A DNA stretch of 64,000 nucleotides from Enterococcus silesiacus (GTDB taxonomy: Bacteria > Bacillota > Bacilli > Lactobacillales > Enterococcaceae), in contig CP013614.1 of NCBI GenBank assembly GCA_001465115.1, positions 248,001 through 312,000 on the forward strand, given 5' to 3'. The notes below the pieces were generated by a model. It was not told the DNA's origin, searched no databases, and saw only the letters and a program-made list of their open reading frames with translations. Shown piece by piece: positions 1 through 7,837 of the stretch. The number at the start of each line of letters is the position of its first letter. The stretch's first letter is position 1. A program made the position numbers and the translations under genes.

Positions 1-461
1 ATGTGGTGGGTATAATTAAGGAAACAACGCTCCATAAGTAGCCTTGTACTGTTCAACATCGACTCACTGTGTTCCTCGTGGTTCACAGCAAAGCTGAACG
101 AAGCGTTTAGCTCTCAAGAAACCAAGTAGGTACTGAGCAACATCAGTTCATTGCATTCACTGTGTTTTACAGCAATTAGGAATCTGAATGTGGAACGCTT
201 TTTGTTCCATATGAAGATTGTCTATTTTCCTGGAGAGCTGCTTCGTGAAGCTGGATGAAACAAAAGCTGAGTAGGCTGCTCAGACTTTGAGCAGTAGAAT
301 GAGAAAAATATAGCGATGCTTTTTATCGCGGATTTTTCTTATCTACTGTCGAAAAGTCTAGCCTGCAAAGCTAGACGTCAAAGAGAAGAACGCAACTGTT
401 TCTAATCTACTCTTTCACTACCCAAGACCATTCACATTCTACTATAGAAAGGACTCAAAAA
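1..461. other. Intergenic region without a recognisable gene
   Basis: I see no credible coding frame here. The stretch has several imperfect internal similarities (for example two segments around 50-110 and 140-180 that share a 'cactgtgtt...acagca' pattern). It also has a perfect 7-bp hairpin at 356-376 (GTCTAGC / GCTAGAC) and a weak one near 313-328. It may hold the end or leader of a transcript that begins outside the window. A ribosome binding site for the next gene lies at about 448-453. Confidence 0.5.
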
Positions 462-1496
462 ATGACAGCAATCAATTTTGCCGTAATCGGCTATGGCGGT
501 ATGGGATCATACCATATCCATAATATTATGCCTAATGAAAACGAACGAATCCATGTCGTTGGAACCTACGATATTTCAGGCGAACGTCAAAAAATTTCCA
601 GTCAACACAAGCATAAAATTTACCATTCACTAGAAGATGTCCTAACCGATGAAACGATCGAAGCAGTGTTGATCGCTACGCCAAATGATTCACATAAAGA
701 TCTAGCGGTCCAAGCATTGAAAGCTGGAAAACATGTTGTCTGTGAAAAACCAGTCACCATGAATGTAGAAGAATTGGACGAAGTGCTAAAGGTCGCTAAA
801 GAGACAGGTCAAACCTTTATGGTTCATCAAAACCGACGCTGGGACCCTGATTTTTTGATCACACGAGAATTATACAAAATACAACAAATCGGAGAATTAT
901 TCCAAATCGAATCACGGGTTCAAGGAGCGAATGGCATCCCGGGTGATTGGCGTCATGAGTTAAAACATGGCGGTGGTATGCTTTTAGATTGGGGTGTCCA
1001 TTTATTAGATCAACTATTATTTTTAGTGGATAGCCGAATCGAAAAAGTATCTGCCGATTTAAGCTATATTCTTGGCGATGAGGTGGATGATGGATTTATC
1101 ACGTATATTATTTTTGAAAATGGCATCCGAGCAATTATCGAAGTTGGGACAACTAATTATACAAAATTACCTCGCTGGTATTTAAAAGGAACCCAAGGAA
1201 CAGCCGTCATCCAAGATTGGGATCTTTCTGGTGAGATGATCGTTGATTCAGGCAAGAAAAATATCCAAGCACCAAAACCAATTCAAGCAGGCGTTGGTTT
1301 GACTAAAACCATGGCACCACCATCAGAAGAAGCAACCGAGACAGTACCATTGCCAAAGGTTTCTGCAGAATATGATACGTTTTATAAAAATTTTTATAAA
1401 GTTGTTAGAGAACAAGCAGAACCCGTAGTTAAAAATGAAGAAGTCCGTCAAGTGATGGTTCTGATCGAAGAAATCTTTAAAGCAGCAAAAAGATGA
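462..1496 (+). CDS. Gfo/Idh/MocA family NAD(P)-dependent oxidoreductase
   Basis: This 344-residue protein begins with a Rossmann nucleotide-binding motif (GYGGMGSYH, residues about 10-18). The family-typical CEKP segment, whose lysine is the conserved catalytic/cofactor-contacting residue, lies near residue 95. The C-terminal half is the substrate-binding domain found in sugar or inositol dehydrogenase relatives. The length is normal for the family. The start has an AAAGGA ribosome binding site eight bases upstream. The gene is monocistronic, with a terminator directly after it. The substrate cannot be read from the sequence. Oxidation or reduction of a sugar or polyol is an inference from the family. 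Confidence 0.9.
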   Translation: MTAINFAVIGYGGMGSYHIHNIMPNENERIHVVGTYDISGERQKISSQHKHKIYHSLEDVLTDETIEAVLIATPNDSHKDLAVQALKAGKHVVCEKPVTMNVEELDEVLKVAKETGQTFMVHQNRRWDPDFLITRELYKIQQIGELFQIESRVQGANGIPGDWRHELKHGGGMLLDWGVHLLDQLLFLVDSRIEKVSADLSYILGDEVDDGFITYIIFENGIRAIIEVGTTNYTKLPRWYLKGTQGTAVIQDWDLSGEMIVDSGKKNIQAPKPIQAGVGLTKTMAPPSEEATETVPLPKVSAEYDTFYKNFYKVVREQAEPVVKNEEVRQVMVLIEEIFKAAKR

Positions 1497-1523
1497 ATCA
1501 AATGAACGAAATAGCTTCATCCT

Positions 1524-1563
1524 AAAAGTAAAGTTGCCTAAATAGGGTACTTTACTTTTTTTT
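1524..1563 (+). terminator. Rho-independent terminator
   Basis: A ten-base stem (AAAAGTAAAG / CTTTACTTTT) closes a 16-base loop and runs into a T tract. It ends the oxidoreductase gene. Confidence 0.8.
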
Positions 1564-1620
1564 AGACTAAGCATAGAATATTAAAGAGTGAGTTTAGGAA
1601 GAAGAAAAGGGAGAGCATTT

Positions 1621-3456
1621 GTGAAGAAAAAATTACAATTATTCAAAAAAAAGCCAATTAAGTATTCATTGATCATAGTTGGAATGATTTTGTTGGTTTT
1701 TATCAGCAACTTATACTTACAGTGGTGTCAAAACGAATTATCATTTGATTTAGTAGCTAAATTTGCTTTTTCTTGGCATACTGAAAAATTTATTTTAGGT
1801 AGTCTAGTCTTGTTGCTATTTTTACTATTTCTATGTAGTGTGGCAGGTTCACTAATACTTGGAAGTGTCCTGTATGCAATTACGATCGGAATTTTAGGCT
1901 TTGCCGATTATCAAAAAATGTTTTACCGAACTGAGCCGATTTATCCAGATGATTTAAAAATGATTACGGAGTTTGGTTTATTAAGAGAAATGATTGGAAC
2001 GATTCCTTTTGTTATTATTATATTGATTGCAGCAATCGGTTTGTTCTTTTTCGGCAGAGCCATTTATAAAAGCCGTCTGTTATCGAAAAAATGGCAGATC
2101 GTAAGAATCTCAGGCATAGTTATCACAGTAGCATTATTGTTGTATGTCAGCGATTTTAACAACCCAAATAATTTATTAAGAAAAGCCTATAACAAAACAG
2201 CGTTATGGATTCCCTATAGTCAAAAAATGAATTATTACAATACTGGATTTATGGGTGGATTTTTGTATAACTTAAAAGTTGAGGCCATGGACAAACCAAA
2301 AAGCTACTCCCAAAAGACTATCGAAGACATTACGGCTAAATACACAAAAACAGCTCAAGCAACAAACAGTTTATCTGAAGAAAAGCCAAATATTATTTTT
2401 GTGATGAGTGAAAGTTTTTCAAATCCGCAAAATTTAAACGGTGTGACCGTCAATAAAGATCCTTTAAAAGAGTATTATGATATTGCAAAAACAACCTATA
2501 GTGGTCAAATGCTCTCGCAGAATTATGGTGGGGGAACAGCGAATATTGAATTTGAGGCACTGACCAGTTTCTCCATGGAATTATTCAATCCTCAACTGAC
2601 AACGCCATACACAATGCTGATCCCTAAAATGAAGGAAGTTCCGTCGATTGTTTCGTTATTGAATCAGCAGGACTATCAAACAACCGCGATTCATCCTTAT
2701 AATACATCGATGTATAAGCGTAAAGATGTCTATCAGACGATGGGCTTCGATCAATTTATCAGTGAAGATACGATGAAATACACAGAAACACTTGAAAATA
2801 ATCCTTATATTTCTGATGAGTCGGCATATAAAGAAGTATTCGATTTATTAAAAGAGGATCAAAAGCCGCAATTCGTTCATTTGGTAACGATGCAAACGCA
2901 TATGCCATATAGCGATAAATACAAGAGCTCAGATTACTCTTCACAAAGTTTAGGAAACAAAAAAGCAATCGATAGCTACATGCAAGATGTTGCCTATAGC
3001 AGTGAAGCATTGAAACAATTTACAAGTTCATTGAAGGAGCTCAAAAGACGGACATTAGTTGTTTTTTGGGGTGATCATTTGCCTAGTATTTACTCAGATG
3101 AGATCAAATCGGCTAACGATGAAGTAAAAATACACCAAACGGAATTCTTAATGTATGACAATCAAGGAAAACTTAGCGAAAGAAACATACATGATGCAGT
3201 TACAAGTCCTTTTTACTTTGCGCCTTCATTATTTGAACAAAGCGGCATGCAAATGACTGGTTTTTATCAATTGCTATCTGAATTAGAAAAACAAGTTCCA
3301 GCTTTTGAGAAAAGCTTCTATTATAAGGATAAACAATGGAGTAAAACACTTGCTCTAAATAAAGCACAAGAAGAATTATACGAAGACTATCGCTTGATTC
3401 AATATGATATTGTTTCTGGAGAAAATTATAGCTTAAAAACAGATTTTTTTAAATGA
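1621..3456 (+). CDS. LTA synthase family protein (sulfatase fold, membrane-bound)
   Basis: The protein has about five hydrophobic segments in its first 200 residues, then an extracellular alkaline-phosphatase/sulfatase-type domain. Features of lipoteichoic acid synthase relatives are visible: a MSESF metal-site segment, a GGGTANIEFEA segment whose threonine (about residue 306 from this start) matches the catalytic nucleophile, and WGDHLPS near the C-terminus. Such enzymes transfer glycerol-phosphate or a related group from phosphatidylglycerol to a cell-surface acceptor. A GTG at 1588 is also in frame but lacks a ribosome binding site; the GTG at 1621 follows an AAGGGAG. Whether it is a primary LtaS or an accessory primase or phosphoglycerol transferase is uncertain. 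Confidence 0.85.
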   Translation: MKKKLQLFKKKPIKYSLIIVGMILLVFISNLYLQWCQNELSFDLVAKFAFSWHTEKFILGSLVLLLFLLFLCSVAGSLILGSVLYAITIGILGFADYQKMFYRTEPIYPDDLKMITEFGLLREMIGTIPFVIIILIAAIGLFFFGRAIYKSRLLSKKWQIVRISGIVITVALLLYVSDFNNPNNLLRKAYNKTALWIPYSQKMNYYNTGFMGGFLYNLKVEAMDKPKSYSQKTIEDITAKYTKTAQATNSLSEEKPNIIFVMSESFSNPQNLNGVTVNKDPLKEYYDIAKTTYSGQMLSQNYGGGTANIEFEALTSFSMELFNPQLTTPYTMLIPKMKEVPSIVSLLNQQDYQTTAIHPYNTSMYKRKDVYQTMGFDQFISEDTMKYTETLENNPYISDESAYKEVFDLLKEDQKPQFVHLVTMQTHMPYSDKYKSSDYSSQSLGNKKAIDSYMQDVAYSSEALKQFTSSLKELKRRTLVVFWGDHLPSIYSDEIKSANDEVKIHQTEFLMYDNQGKLSERNIHDAVTSPFYFAPSLFEQSGMQMTGFYQLLSELEKQVPAFEKSFYYKDKQWSKTLALNKAQEELYEDYRLIQYDIVSGENYSLKTDFFK

Positions 3457-3483
3457 AACAAATGAGGTGAAAAGGAGTAAACG

Positions 3484-4239
3484 ATGAGCTTTAAAAAGAA
3501 AGATAATCAAACGTATTATAATCCGATTCGTCGTGCCGTGTTGAACCACCAAATGATTCAACCAGGTGATAAAGTTGCAATTGGGATGAGTGGTGGCAAA
3601 GACAGCACAAGCTTGTTGTATTTTCTAGACATGATCAGCAAGCAAAAACGCTTAGGTTTTGAATTCGAAATCGTGCCGATCACATTAGCTATGGGGTTTG
3701 ATATGGATATCAGCCCTTTGCAGGAATTTGTGGAAGGATTAGGGTATGAGCTGGACATTGTGCCGACTAATATTGCCCAAGTTGTCTTTGATATCAGAGA
3801 AGAACGCTCACCGTGTTCGCTTTGCGCCAAATTACGTCGAGGAATTTTGTATAAGCGTGCCAAAGAAGTTGGCTGCAATAAAGTGGCTTTAGGTCATCAC
3901 CTAGATGATGCTATCGAAACGTATTTTATGAATTTTCTATTTCACGGTCAAATGGCTAGCTTTGATCCGATGAGCTATTTATCCAAAACAGATATCACCT
4001 TGATTCGCCCTTTACTTTATCTAGAAGAAAAACAGATCATTCAGTTTGTTCAAAGAGAAGAGCTCCCTGTGATTTTCAATCCATGTCCTGTTGATAAGAA
4101 AACCAAACGGGAAGAAATCAAACATTTTGTAAGTGGGTTAGCCCAAAGTTACCCTGATATTCGAGAGAAATTTATCATGGGGTTGGAGCAAGGGACATCT
4201 GAAAATTTTTGGACAAAGTCACTGCTATCACCTGAGTGA
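3484..4239 (+). CDS. TtcA-like tRNA 2-thiolation protein (PP-loop ATPase)
   Basis: The 251-residue protein carries the PP-loop SGGKDS (residues 36-41) for ATP pyrophosphatase chemistry and the CSLC pair (Cys111, Cys114) that in TtcA proteins binds an Fe-S cluster. A GHHLDDAIET segment follows. This is the layout of tRNA 2-thiocytidine synthetase, which activates C32 with ATP and exchanges oxygen for sulfur. AAAAGGAG lies six bases before the ATG. It starts 27 bases after the LTA-synthase gene and probably shares its transcript. A different thiolation substrate is possible, because Gram-positive members are less studied. Confidence 0.8.
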   Translation: MSFKKKDNQTYYNPIRRAVLNHQMIQPGDKVAIGMSGGKDSTSLLYFLDMISKQKRLGFEFEIVPITLAMGFDMDISPLQEFVEGLGYELDIVPTNIAQVVFDIREERSPCSLCAKLRRGILYKRAKEVGCNKVALGHHLDDAIETYFMNFLFHGQMASFDPMSYLSKTDITLIRPLLYLEEKQIIQFVQREELPVIFNPCPVDKKTKREEIKHFVSGLAQSYPDIREKFIMGLEQGTSENFWTKSLLSPE

Positions 4240-4252
4240 AAAAAGGAGTACT

Positions 4253-4660
4253 ATGAAAAAAATTATTGTGTTGTTTTTGTTGGTACTTGGTGGTTGTTCG
4301 AAAATAGAGCCATCGAAAACTGAAGAAGTAAACCCTAAAGCAATTGAAAGCAAACAAGTCGAATTTGAATTTAAAGGGAAAAAATTGCTCATTACGAATC
4401 ACTCGGAAAAGATTATGACATTGATAGAATCTGATACAACCTTTTCTATAGAAGAAAAGGGAAAATGGCAGACGATCGATCAAATTTCAGGTTCGCTTTC
4501 AATTACGTACAATGTGTTAAGTAAAGAAGTGTACGAATACGATCTTACCAAAGAACTGTCAGAAATTGGTAGCAATAAAATCAAAGTGACAGTTTTTTAT
4601 ACCTTTGAAACTGGTGATGAAACAAGCGAATATGAAAAAGAACTGATCTACAAAGAATAG
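4253..4660 (+). CDS. Small predicted lipoprotein
   Basis: A 135-residue protein with a short hydrophobic signal and a lipobox (LVLGGC; Cys about residue 15), so it should be lipidated and held on the outer face of the membrane. The mature part is hydrophilic, with a beta-rich pattern. I do not recognise the family. It starts 13 bases after the TtcA-like gene with an AAAAGGAG site, so it is likely the last gene of the operon. The bidirectional terminator follows. Confidence 0.75.
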   Translation: MKKIIVLFLLVLGGCSKIEPSKTEEVNPKAIESKQVEFEFKGKKLLITNHSEKIMTLIESDTTFSIEEKGKWQTIDQISGSLSITYNVLSKEVYEYDLTKELSEIGSNKIKVTVFYTFETGDETSEYEKELIYKE

Positions 4661-4680
4661 CAGGAACTGCAAACTATTGA

Positions 4681-4728
4681 AACACAAAAAGACCACCTGA
4701 ATATCTATCAGATGGCCTTTTTGTGTTT
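4681..4728. terminator. Bidirectional terminator between convergent genes
   Basis: The outer arms AACACAAAAAG and CTTTTTGTGTT enclose a second stem (CCACCTGA / TCAGATGG with minor mismatch). A- and T-rich flanks on either side allow it to serve the lipoprotein gene and the convergent minus-strand gene. Confidence 0.75.
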
Positions 4729-5701
4729 ATGAGGGATCGACGCATTTTGCTAGTGTTTCCTTAATAGAGGCAATCACATCATAATGTTTTACATTCAACG
4801 TAGGGAAGGTATCATTAGGATCTAGATACAAATCATATTCCTGCATCATCGCTGATTTAGTCGAATGAATACCATGTTCCAAACCGGCTTTTGCCGCCTC
4901 AGCATCGATACCTTCGTAAATGGCTTTGACATCATCATAAGAAACGACAGGGACTGCTGTATCTTGCCCTAAAGCGTCGACCATCATTTGATAAAATTCT
5001 TGATATTTCATATTGGTATCACCAATTGCATACGTGCTGCGATGTGTCCCGTTCTCCATAGCACCAACGGCTGCCTCAGCTACTTGTTCAACAGTCACCA
5101 TTGTGGTACCACCTTTTAGTGCTGGAAAGACATCTTGTCCTTTGATTTGTTCTGTAAACATTTTCCATAGCGGTTCACGGCCTGGCATTGTCCCGAAAAT
5201 ATAAGGCAGACGTAAAGAGGTTACAGTCATGCTGCCGTCACCTTCTGCAAAAGCTACTTGCTCTTGTAATAAGCGCATCATTGGGTAAGCCTCAAGTGTT
5301 AAATTTGATTCAGGCAAACGCTCAGCGAATTCAGCAAAGTAAGAGCCAAAAACAACAAAATCTTTCACACCAGCTTCTTTAGCTAAGTAAGCTAAACGTT
5401 GAGTAGGCAATACATTTGCTTCATAGAAAAATTTAGACGCAGGTTTTTTCGGAACGACACGTTCGTCTGCTCCAGCTGCATAAATAAAACCAACACAACC
5501 TTCAAGCATGGCTAAGATTGCTTCATCCGTCATATCATTGATATTTCCCAGAGTGACTGAAACATCACTAGAAAATAAATCCTCAGCCGGCATTGGCGGT
5601 AATGAAATCGTAGCGACTTCATAGCCTCTTTTCAACAATTCCTCCGTTGTATAATACCCTAAAAAACCAGTTCCACCTAACACAAAAACTTTTTTACTCA
5701 T
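4727..5701 (-). CDS. NAD(P)-binding epimerase/NmrA-like protein
   Basis: A 324-residue extended SDR-type protein. It begins with the nucleotide-binding motif GGTGFLG (residues 9-15) and has the fold pattern of NAD-dependent epimerase/dehydratases. The usual YxxxK active-site pair is not obvious: where the tyrosine is expected the segment reads FGSYFAEFAE, so it may be an atypical, NmrA-like reductase or sensor. TAGGAGG lies seven bases upstream of the ATG. It is divergent from an AraC-type regulator with a palindrome between them, which suggests control by that regulator or by a Crp-family protein. Confidence 0.8.
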   Translation of the reverse strand: MSKKVFVLGGTGFLGYYTTEELLKRGYEVATISLPPMPAEDLFSSDVSVTLGNINDMTDEAILAMLEGCVGFIYAAGADERVVPKKPASKFFYEANVLPTQRLAYLAKEAGVKDFVVFGSYFAEFAERLPESNLTLEAYPMMRLLQEQVAFAEGDGSMTVTSLRLPYIFGTMPGREPLWKMFTEQIKGQDVFPALKGGTTMVTVEQVAEAAVGAMENGTHRSTYAIGDTNMKYQEFYQMMVDALGQDTAVPVVSYDDVKAIYEGIDAEAAKAGLEHGIHSTKSAMMQEYDLYLDPNDTFPTLNVKHYDVIASIKETLAKCVDPS

Positions 5702-5725
5702 GAGTAAAACCTCCTAAAATCTATT

Positions 5726-5741
5726 TGTGATATGAATCACA
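5726..5741. promoter_or_regulatory. Crp/Fnr-like palindromic operator
   Basis: A perfect palindrome, TGTGATATGAATCACA, of the form TGTGA-N6-TCACA, sits in the 128-bp divergent region. On the minus strand it fills the space between TTGTAC (-35) and AATAGA (weak -10). This would place a bound regulator on top of the promoter for the NAD(P)-binding protein. Confidence 0.6.
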
Positions 5742-5829
5742 TGTACAACTATAGTATAATCGTAATGAAAAGGAAATGTTGGACACGAGAAATACAATTC
5801 TTATCCTAAATGAATAAAGGAGTGATGTT

Positions 5830-7047
5830 ATGAAAGCAAGTCTTCCTTATACTGGAACTAGTTACTATGGTTTTGAATTAACAAAAGCTGATTTTATTGT
5901 AAGAAACGAACGGTACAAAACTGCAACAGCTAAGACGAGCCGTATGACTGTTCAATTTCTTTTTATAAAAAGCGGTTCTGGAAAAGTTCAGATCAATAAT
6001 CAAGAATACCTAGTGGAAAAGGGGAGTGTACTTTGGCTATTTTCATATCATGTGTATCATTTTGTTGAAATTTATGAAGAAATCCAAGCCATCACTTTTG
6101 ACCTTTCTTTAAATGTTTTAATGTTGTCCTCCTTGACTACCCGTTCGGTTGAACAGCATATGAGTTTTTTTGAATATTGGGACACACCTGTTCTTAAATG
6201 TGAAGAGAAGGACTTTACGTATTTATTAACGATTTTTACCCATGGACTGCAAGAATATGAGCAACAAGAGCGACTCTACGATCTATCGTTGCTTGCGGAT
6301 TTATATCAAGTAATTGTCTGGTTTGAACGAACGGCAAGACATCAATGGACTCGTGAAAAACCAATTCGTGAGATCAGCTCCAAAATTTTGTTATATCTTC
6401 ATTTTCATTATAGAGAAGAGTTGCTACTCAACGAAATAGCAGATAAATTTAAAAGTACACCGCAAACGATCAATCGAGGACTAAAGAAATTAACGGGAAA
6501 AACATTTGTAGAAAATCTGATTGACGTTCGCATCAACAATGCTTTAGCAATGTTAAAGTTTGAGGAGCTAGATATCGCTTTTATTGCTGATTTTATCGGC
6601 TATCGGTCAGTTCCTAGTTTTAATAAACAATTTAAGGCTATGACAGGTTATTCACCTACAGAAGTTAGGAACATTAGAACAACTGATAAAAAAATGAATT
6701 CGTTTCGTTTTCAAAACAGTCTCCCCTTTGAAATTTATACGTATATTAATCAACACTATAGTGAACCAATTTCAATTCAAACTGCAGCTAAATACTTTTA
6801 TTCTAGTCCAACTAAAATCGATCAAATCGTCTTGGATGAGTTTTCAATGACCTTTAATGCGCTGGTAGAATATAATCGAATGTTATTTGCCCGTTCTCTT
6901 TTATTGAGCTCATCTAAAAAGATCAGTGAGATCGCTGAAGCCTGTGGCTATCAGTCGATTCGCACCTTCAACCGGAATTTTTTAACTTTTTGGGGCAATA
7001 CGCCGAAAAAATATAAAGAGTTACTGACTACGCAGAATACAGTGTGA
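5830..7047 (+). CDS. AraC-family regulator with two HTH modules
   Basis: A 405-residue protein. Residues about 1-150 look like a cupin-type sensing domain (typical segment GSGKVQINNQEYLVEKGSV). Two successive AraC-type DNA-binding regions follow. The first is about residues 190-280, ending in the family signature FIADFIGYRSVPSFNKQFK-MTGYSP. The second is about 300-400, ending ISEIAEACGYQSIRTFNRNF-WGNTPKKY. A normal AraC protein has one such module of about 100 residues, so this one is a tandem duplication. GGAGTGATGTT precedes the ATG. It is divergent from the NAD(P)-binding protein gene, its likely target. Confidence 0.8.
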   Translation: MKASLPYTGTSYYGFELTKADFIVRNERYKTATAKTSRMTVQFLFIKSGSGKVQINNQEYLVEKGSVLWLFSYHVYHFVEIYEEIQAITFDLSLNVLMLSSLTTRSVEQHMSFFEYWDTPVLKCEEKDFTYLLTIFTHGLQEYEQQERLYDLSLLADLYQVIVWFERTARHQWTREKPIREISSKILLYLHFHYREELLLNEIADKFKSTPQTINRGLKKLTGKTFVENLIDVRINNALAMLKFEELDIAFIADFIGYRSVPSFNKQFKAMTGYSPTEVRNIRTTDKKMNSFRFQNSLPFEIYTYINQHYSEPISIQTAAKYFYSSPTKIDQIVLDEFSMTFNALVEYNRMLFARSLLLSSSKKISEIAEACGYQSIRTFNRNFLTFWGNTPKKYKELLTTQNTV

Positions 7048-7173
7048 GTCAAAAAAATCAAGTAGAGGTTTACTAATTAAATGCTTCATTTTCCATTGAC
7101 ACTTCAGTATAGCGGGGGTAGTATGGGGGTGAAGATCAAGCAATAGCTTATTTTAGAAAAGTGGTGAGTGATT

Positions 7174-7341
7174 ATGGAAAAAGTGAAAACGATGTTAATC
7201 AGTCTGCTGGGTTTGGTAGGAACTATTAGTGTTTTTGGAGGCGGAGTTTTATTTGCTTCTCTGTTTGTTTTCCTATTTGGAGTGGCTGTGGGGTTAGAAA
7301 TCTTCACAAACCATGGCAAGTATGCCTCATCACAACGCTAA
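7174..7341 (+). CDS. Small single-pass membrane protein (55 aa)
   Basis: A short frame (MEKVKTMLISLLGLVG...) with one long glycine-rich hydrophobic helix (about residues 7-42) and a hydrophilic tail ending in SSQR. A GGTGAG site lies six bases before the ATG. The family is not recognised. It could be a small regulatory membrane protein. A hairpin follows the stop. Confidence 0.5.
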   Translation: MEKVKTMLISLLGLVGTISVFGGGVLFASLFVFLFGVAVGLEIFTNHGKYASSQR

Positions 7342-7364
7342 TTATTTGATTATAAAATCACCAC

Positions 7365-7408
7365 ACCCAGATTGTTCAGTAATACTATAATGATCTGGGG
7401 GTATTTTC
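7365..7408 (+). terminator. Probable terminator after the small membrane protein
   Basis: CCCAGAT at 7366-7372 pairs with ATCTGGG at 7393-7399 across a 20-base loop, followed by a short T-rich stretch. The long loop lowers confidence. Confidence 0.4.
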
Positions 7409-7534
7409 GTTTAATTTAATGCATGCCTCTATTTGTTAGTGTTAGAAAGGAAAGTAAGGATGGACGCTAATCTATATAACCTACAACTTTTTCAAACTAA
7501 ACAGAAATTTTTCTGAAAATCAAGACGATTTCAT

Positions 7535-7563
7535 TTGAAAAACACTAAAAGAACAGGTATAAT
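7535..7563 (+). promoter_or_regulatory. Promoter of the ATPase riboswitch transcript
   Basis: TTGAAA (7535-7540), a 17-base spacer, and TATAAT (7558-7563) make a near-consensus vegetative promoter. Transcription would begin near 7570, just before the riboswitch fold. Confidence 0.75.
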
Positions 7564-7594
7564 TAGTTCATCAATGATAATTGGTGAAGGATAT

Positions 7595-7748
7595 TAATCT
7601 GTCACCACTATTATTTCATGAGGGAGTAACTGGCGGCGCTAGCTGCGGCAACATCACCAACTCCGAAAGAAATTTCTGGTGTTGTCTTAAACGGTGAGAC
7701 TTATGTATGTTCTATTTAGCATACAGAGGTCTATTTTTTTTCGTTTTT
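7595..7748 (+). ncRNA. yybP-ykoY-type (Mn2+) riboswitch with terminator
   Basis: The leader holds GTCACC (7601-7606) pairing with GGTGA (7693-7697), the conserved GAGGGAGTAAC segment (7619-7630), and an internal stem CAACATCACCA / TGGTGTTGT. A terminator hairpin (AGAC...GTATG / CATAC...GTCT, about 7698-7732) runs into a T8 tract. The closing stem and the terminator share bases around 7693-7701, so they are mutually exclusive: metal binding would stabilise the closing stem and allow read-through. The Mn2+-sensing class typically precedes cation-efflux ATPases like the one downstream. The exact core match should be tested with a covariance model. Confidence 0.7.
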
Positions 7749-7837
7749 GCTGCGAACCAGTAAGTTCAAAAACGTGTTCGTTTCGCTATAATGAAGTAAA
7801 ATAGATTAAAGTAGCTGTAAATTATGAGGAGGATATC

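Noticed and set aside
7460..7516. 18-codon peptide with an AAGG site upstream of the riboswitch promoter
   Set aside because: Too short, no family pattern, and ends before the promoter of the ATPase transcript.
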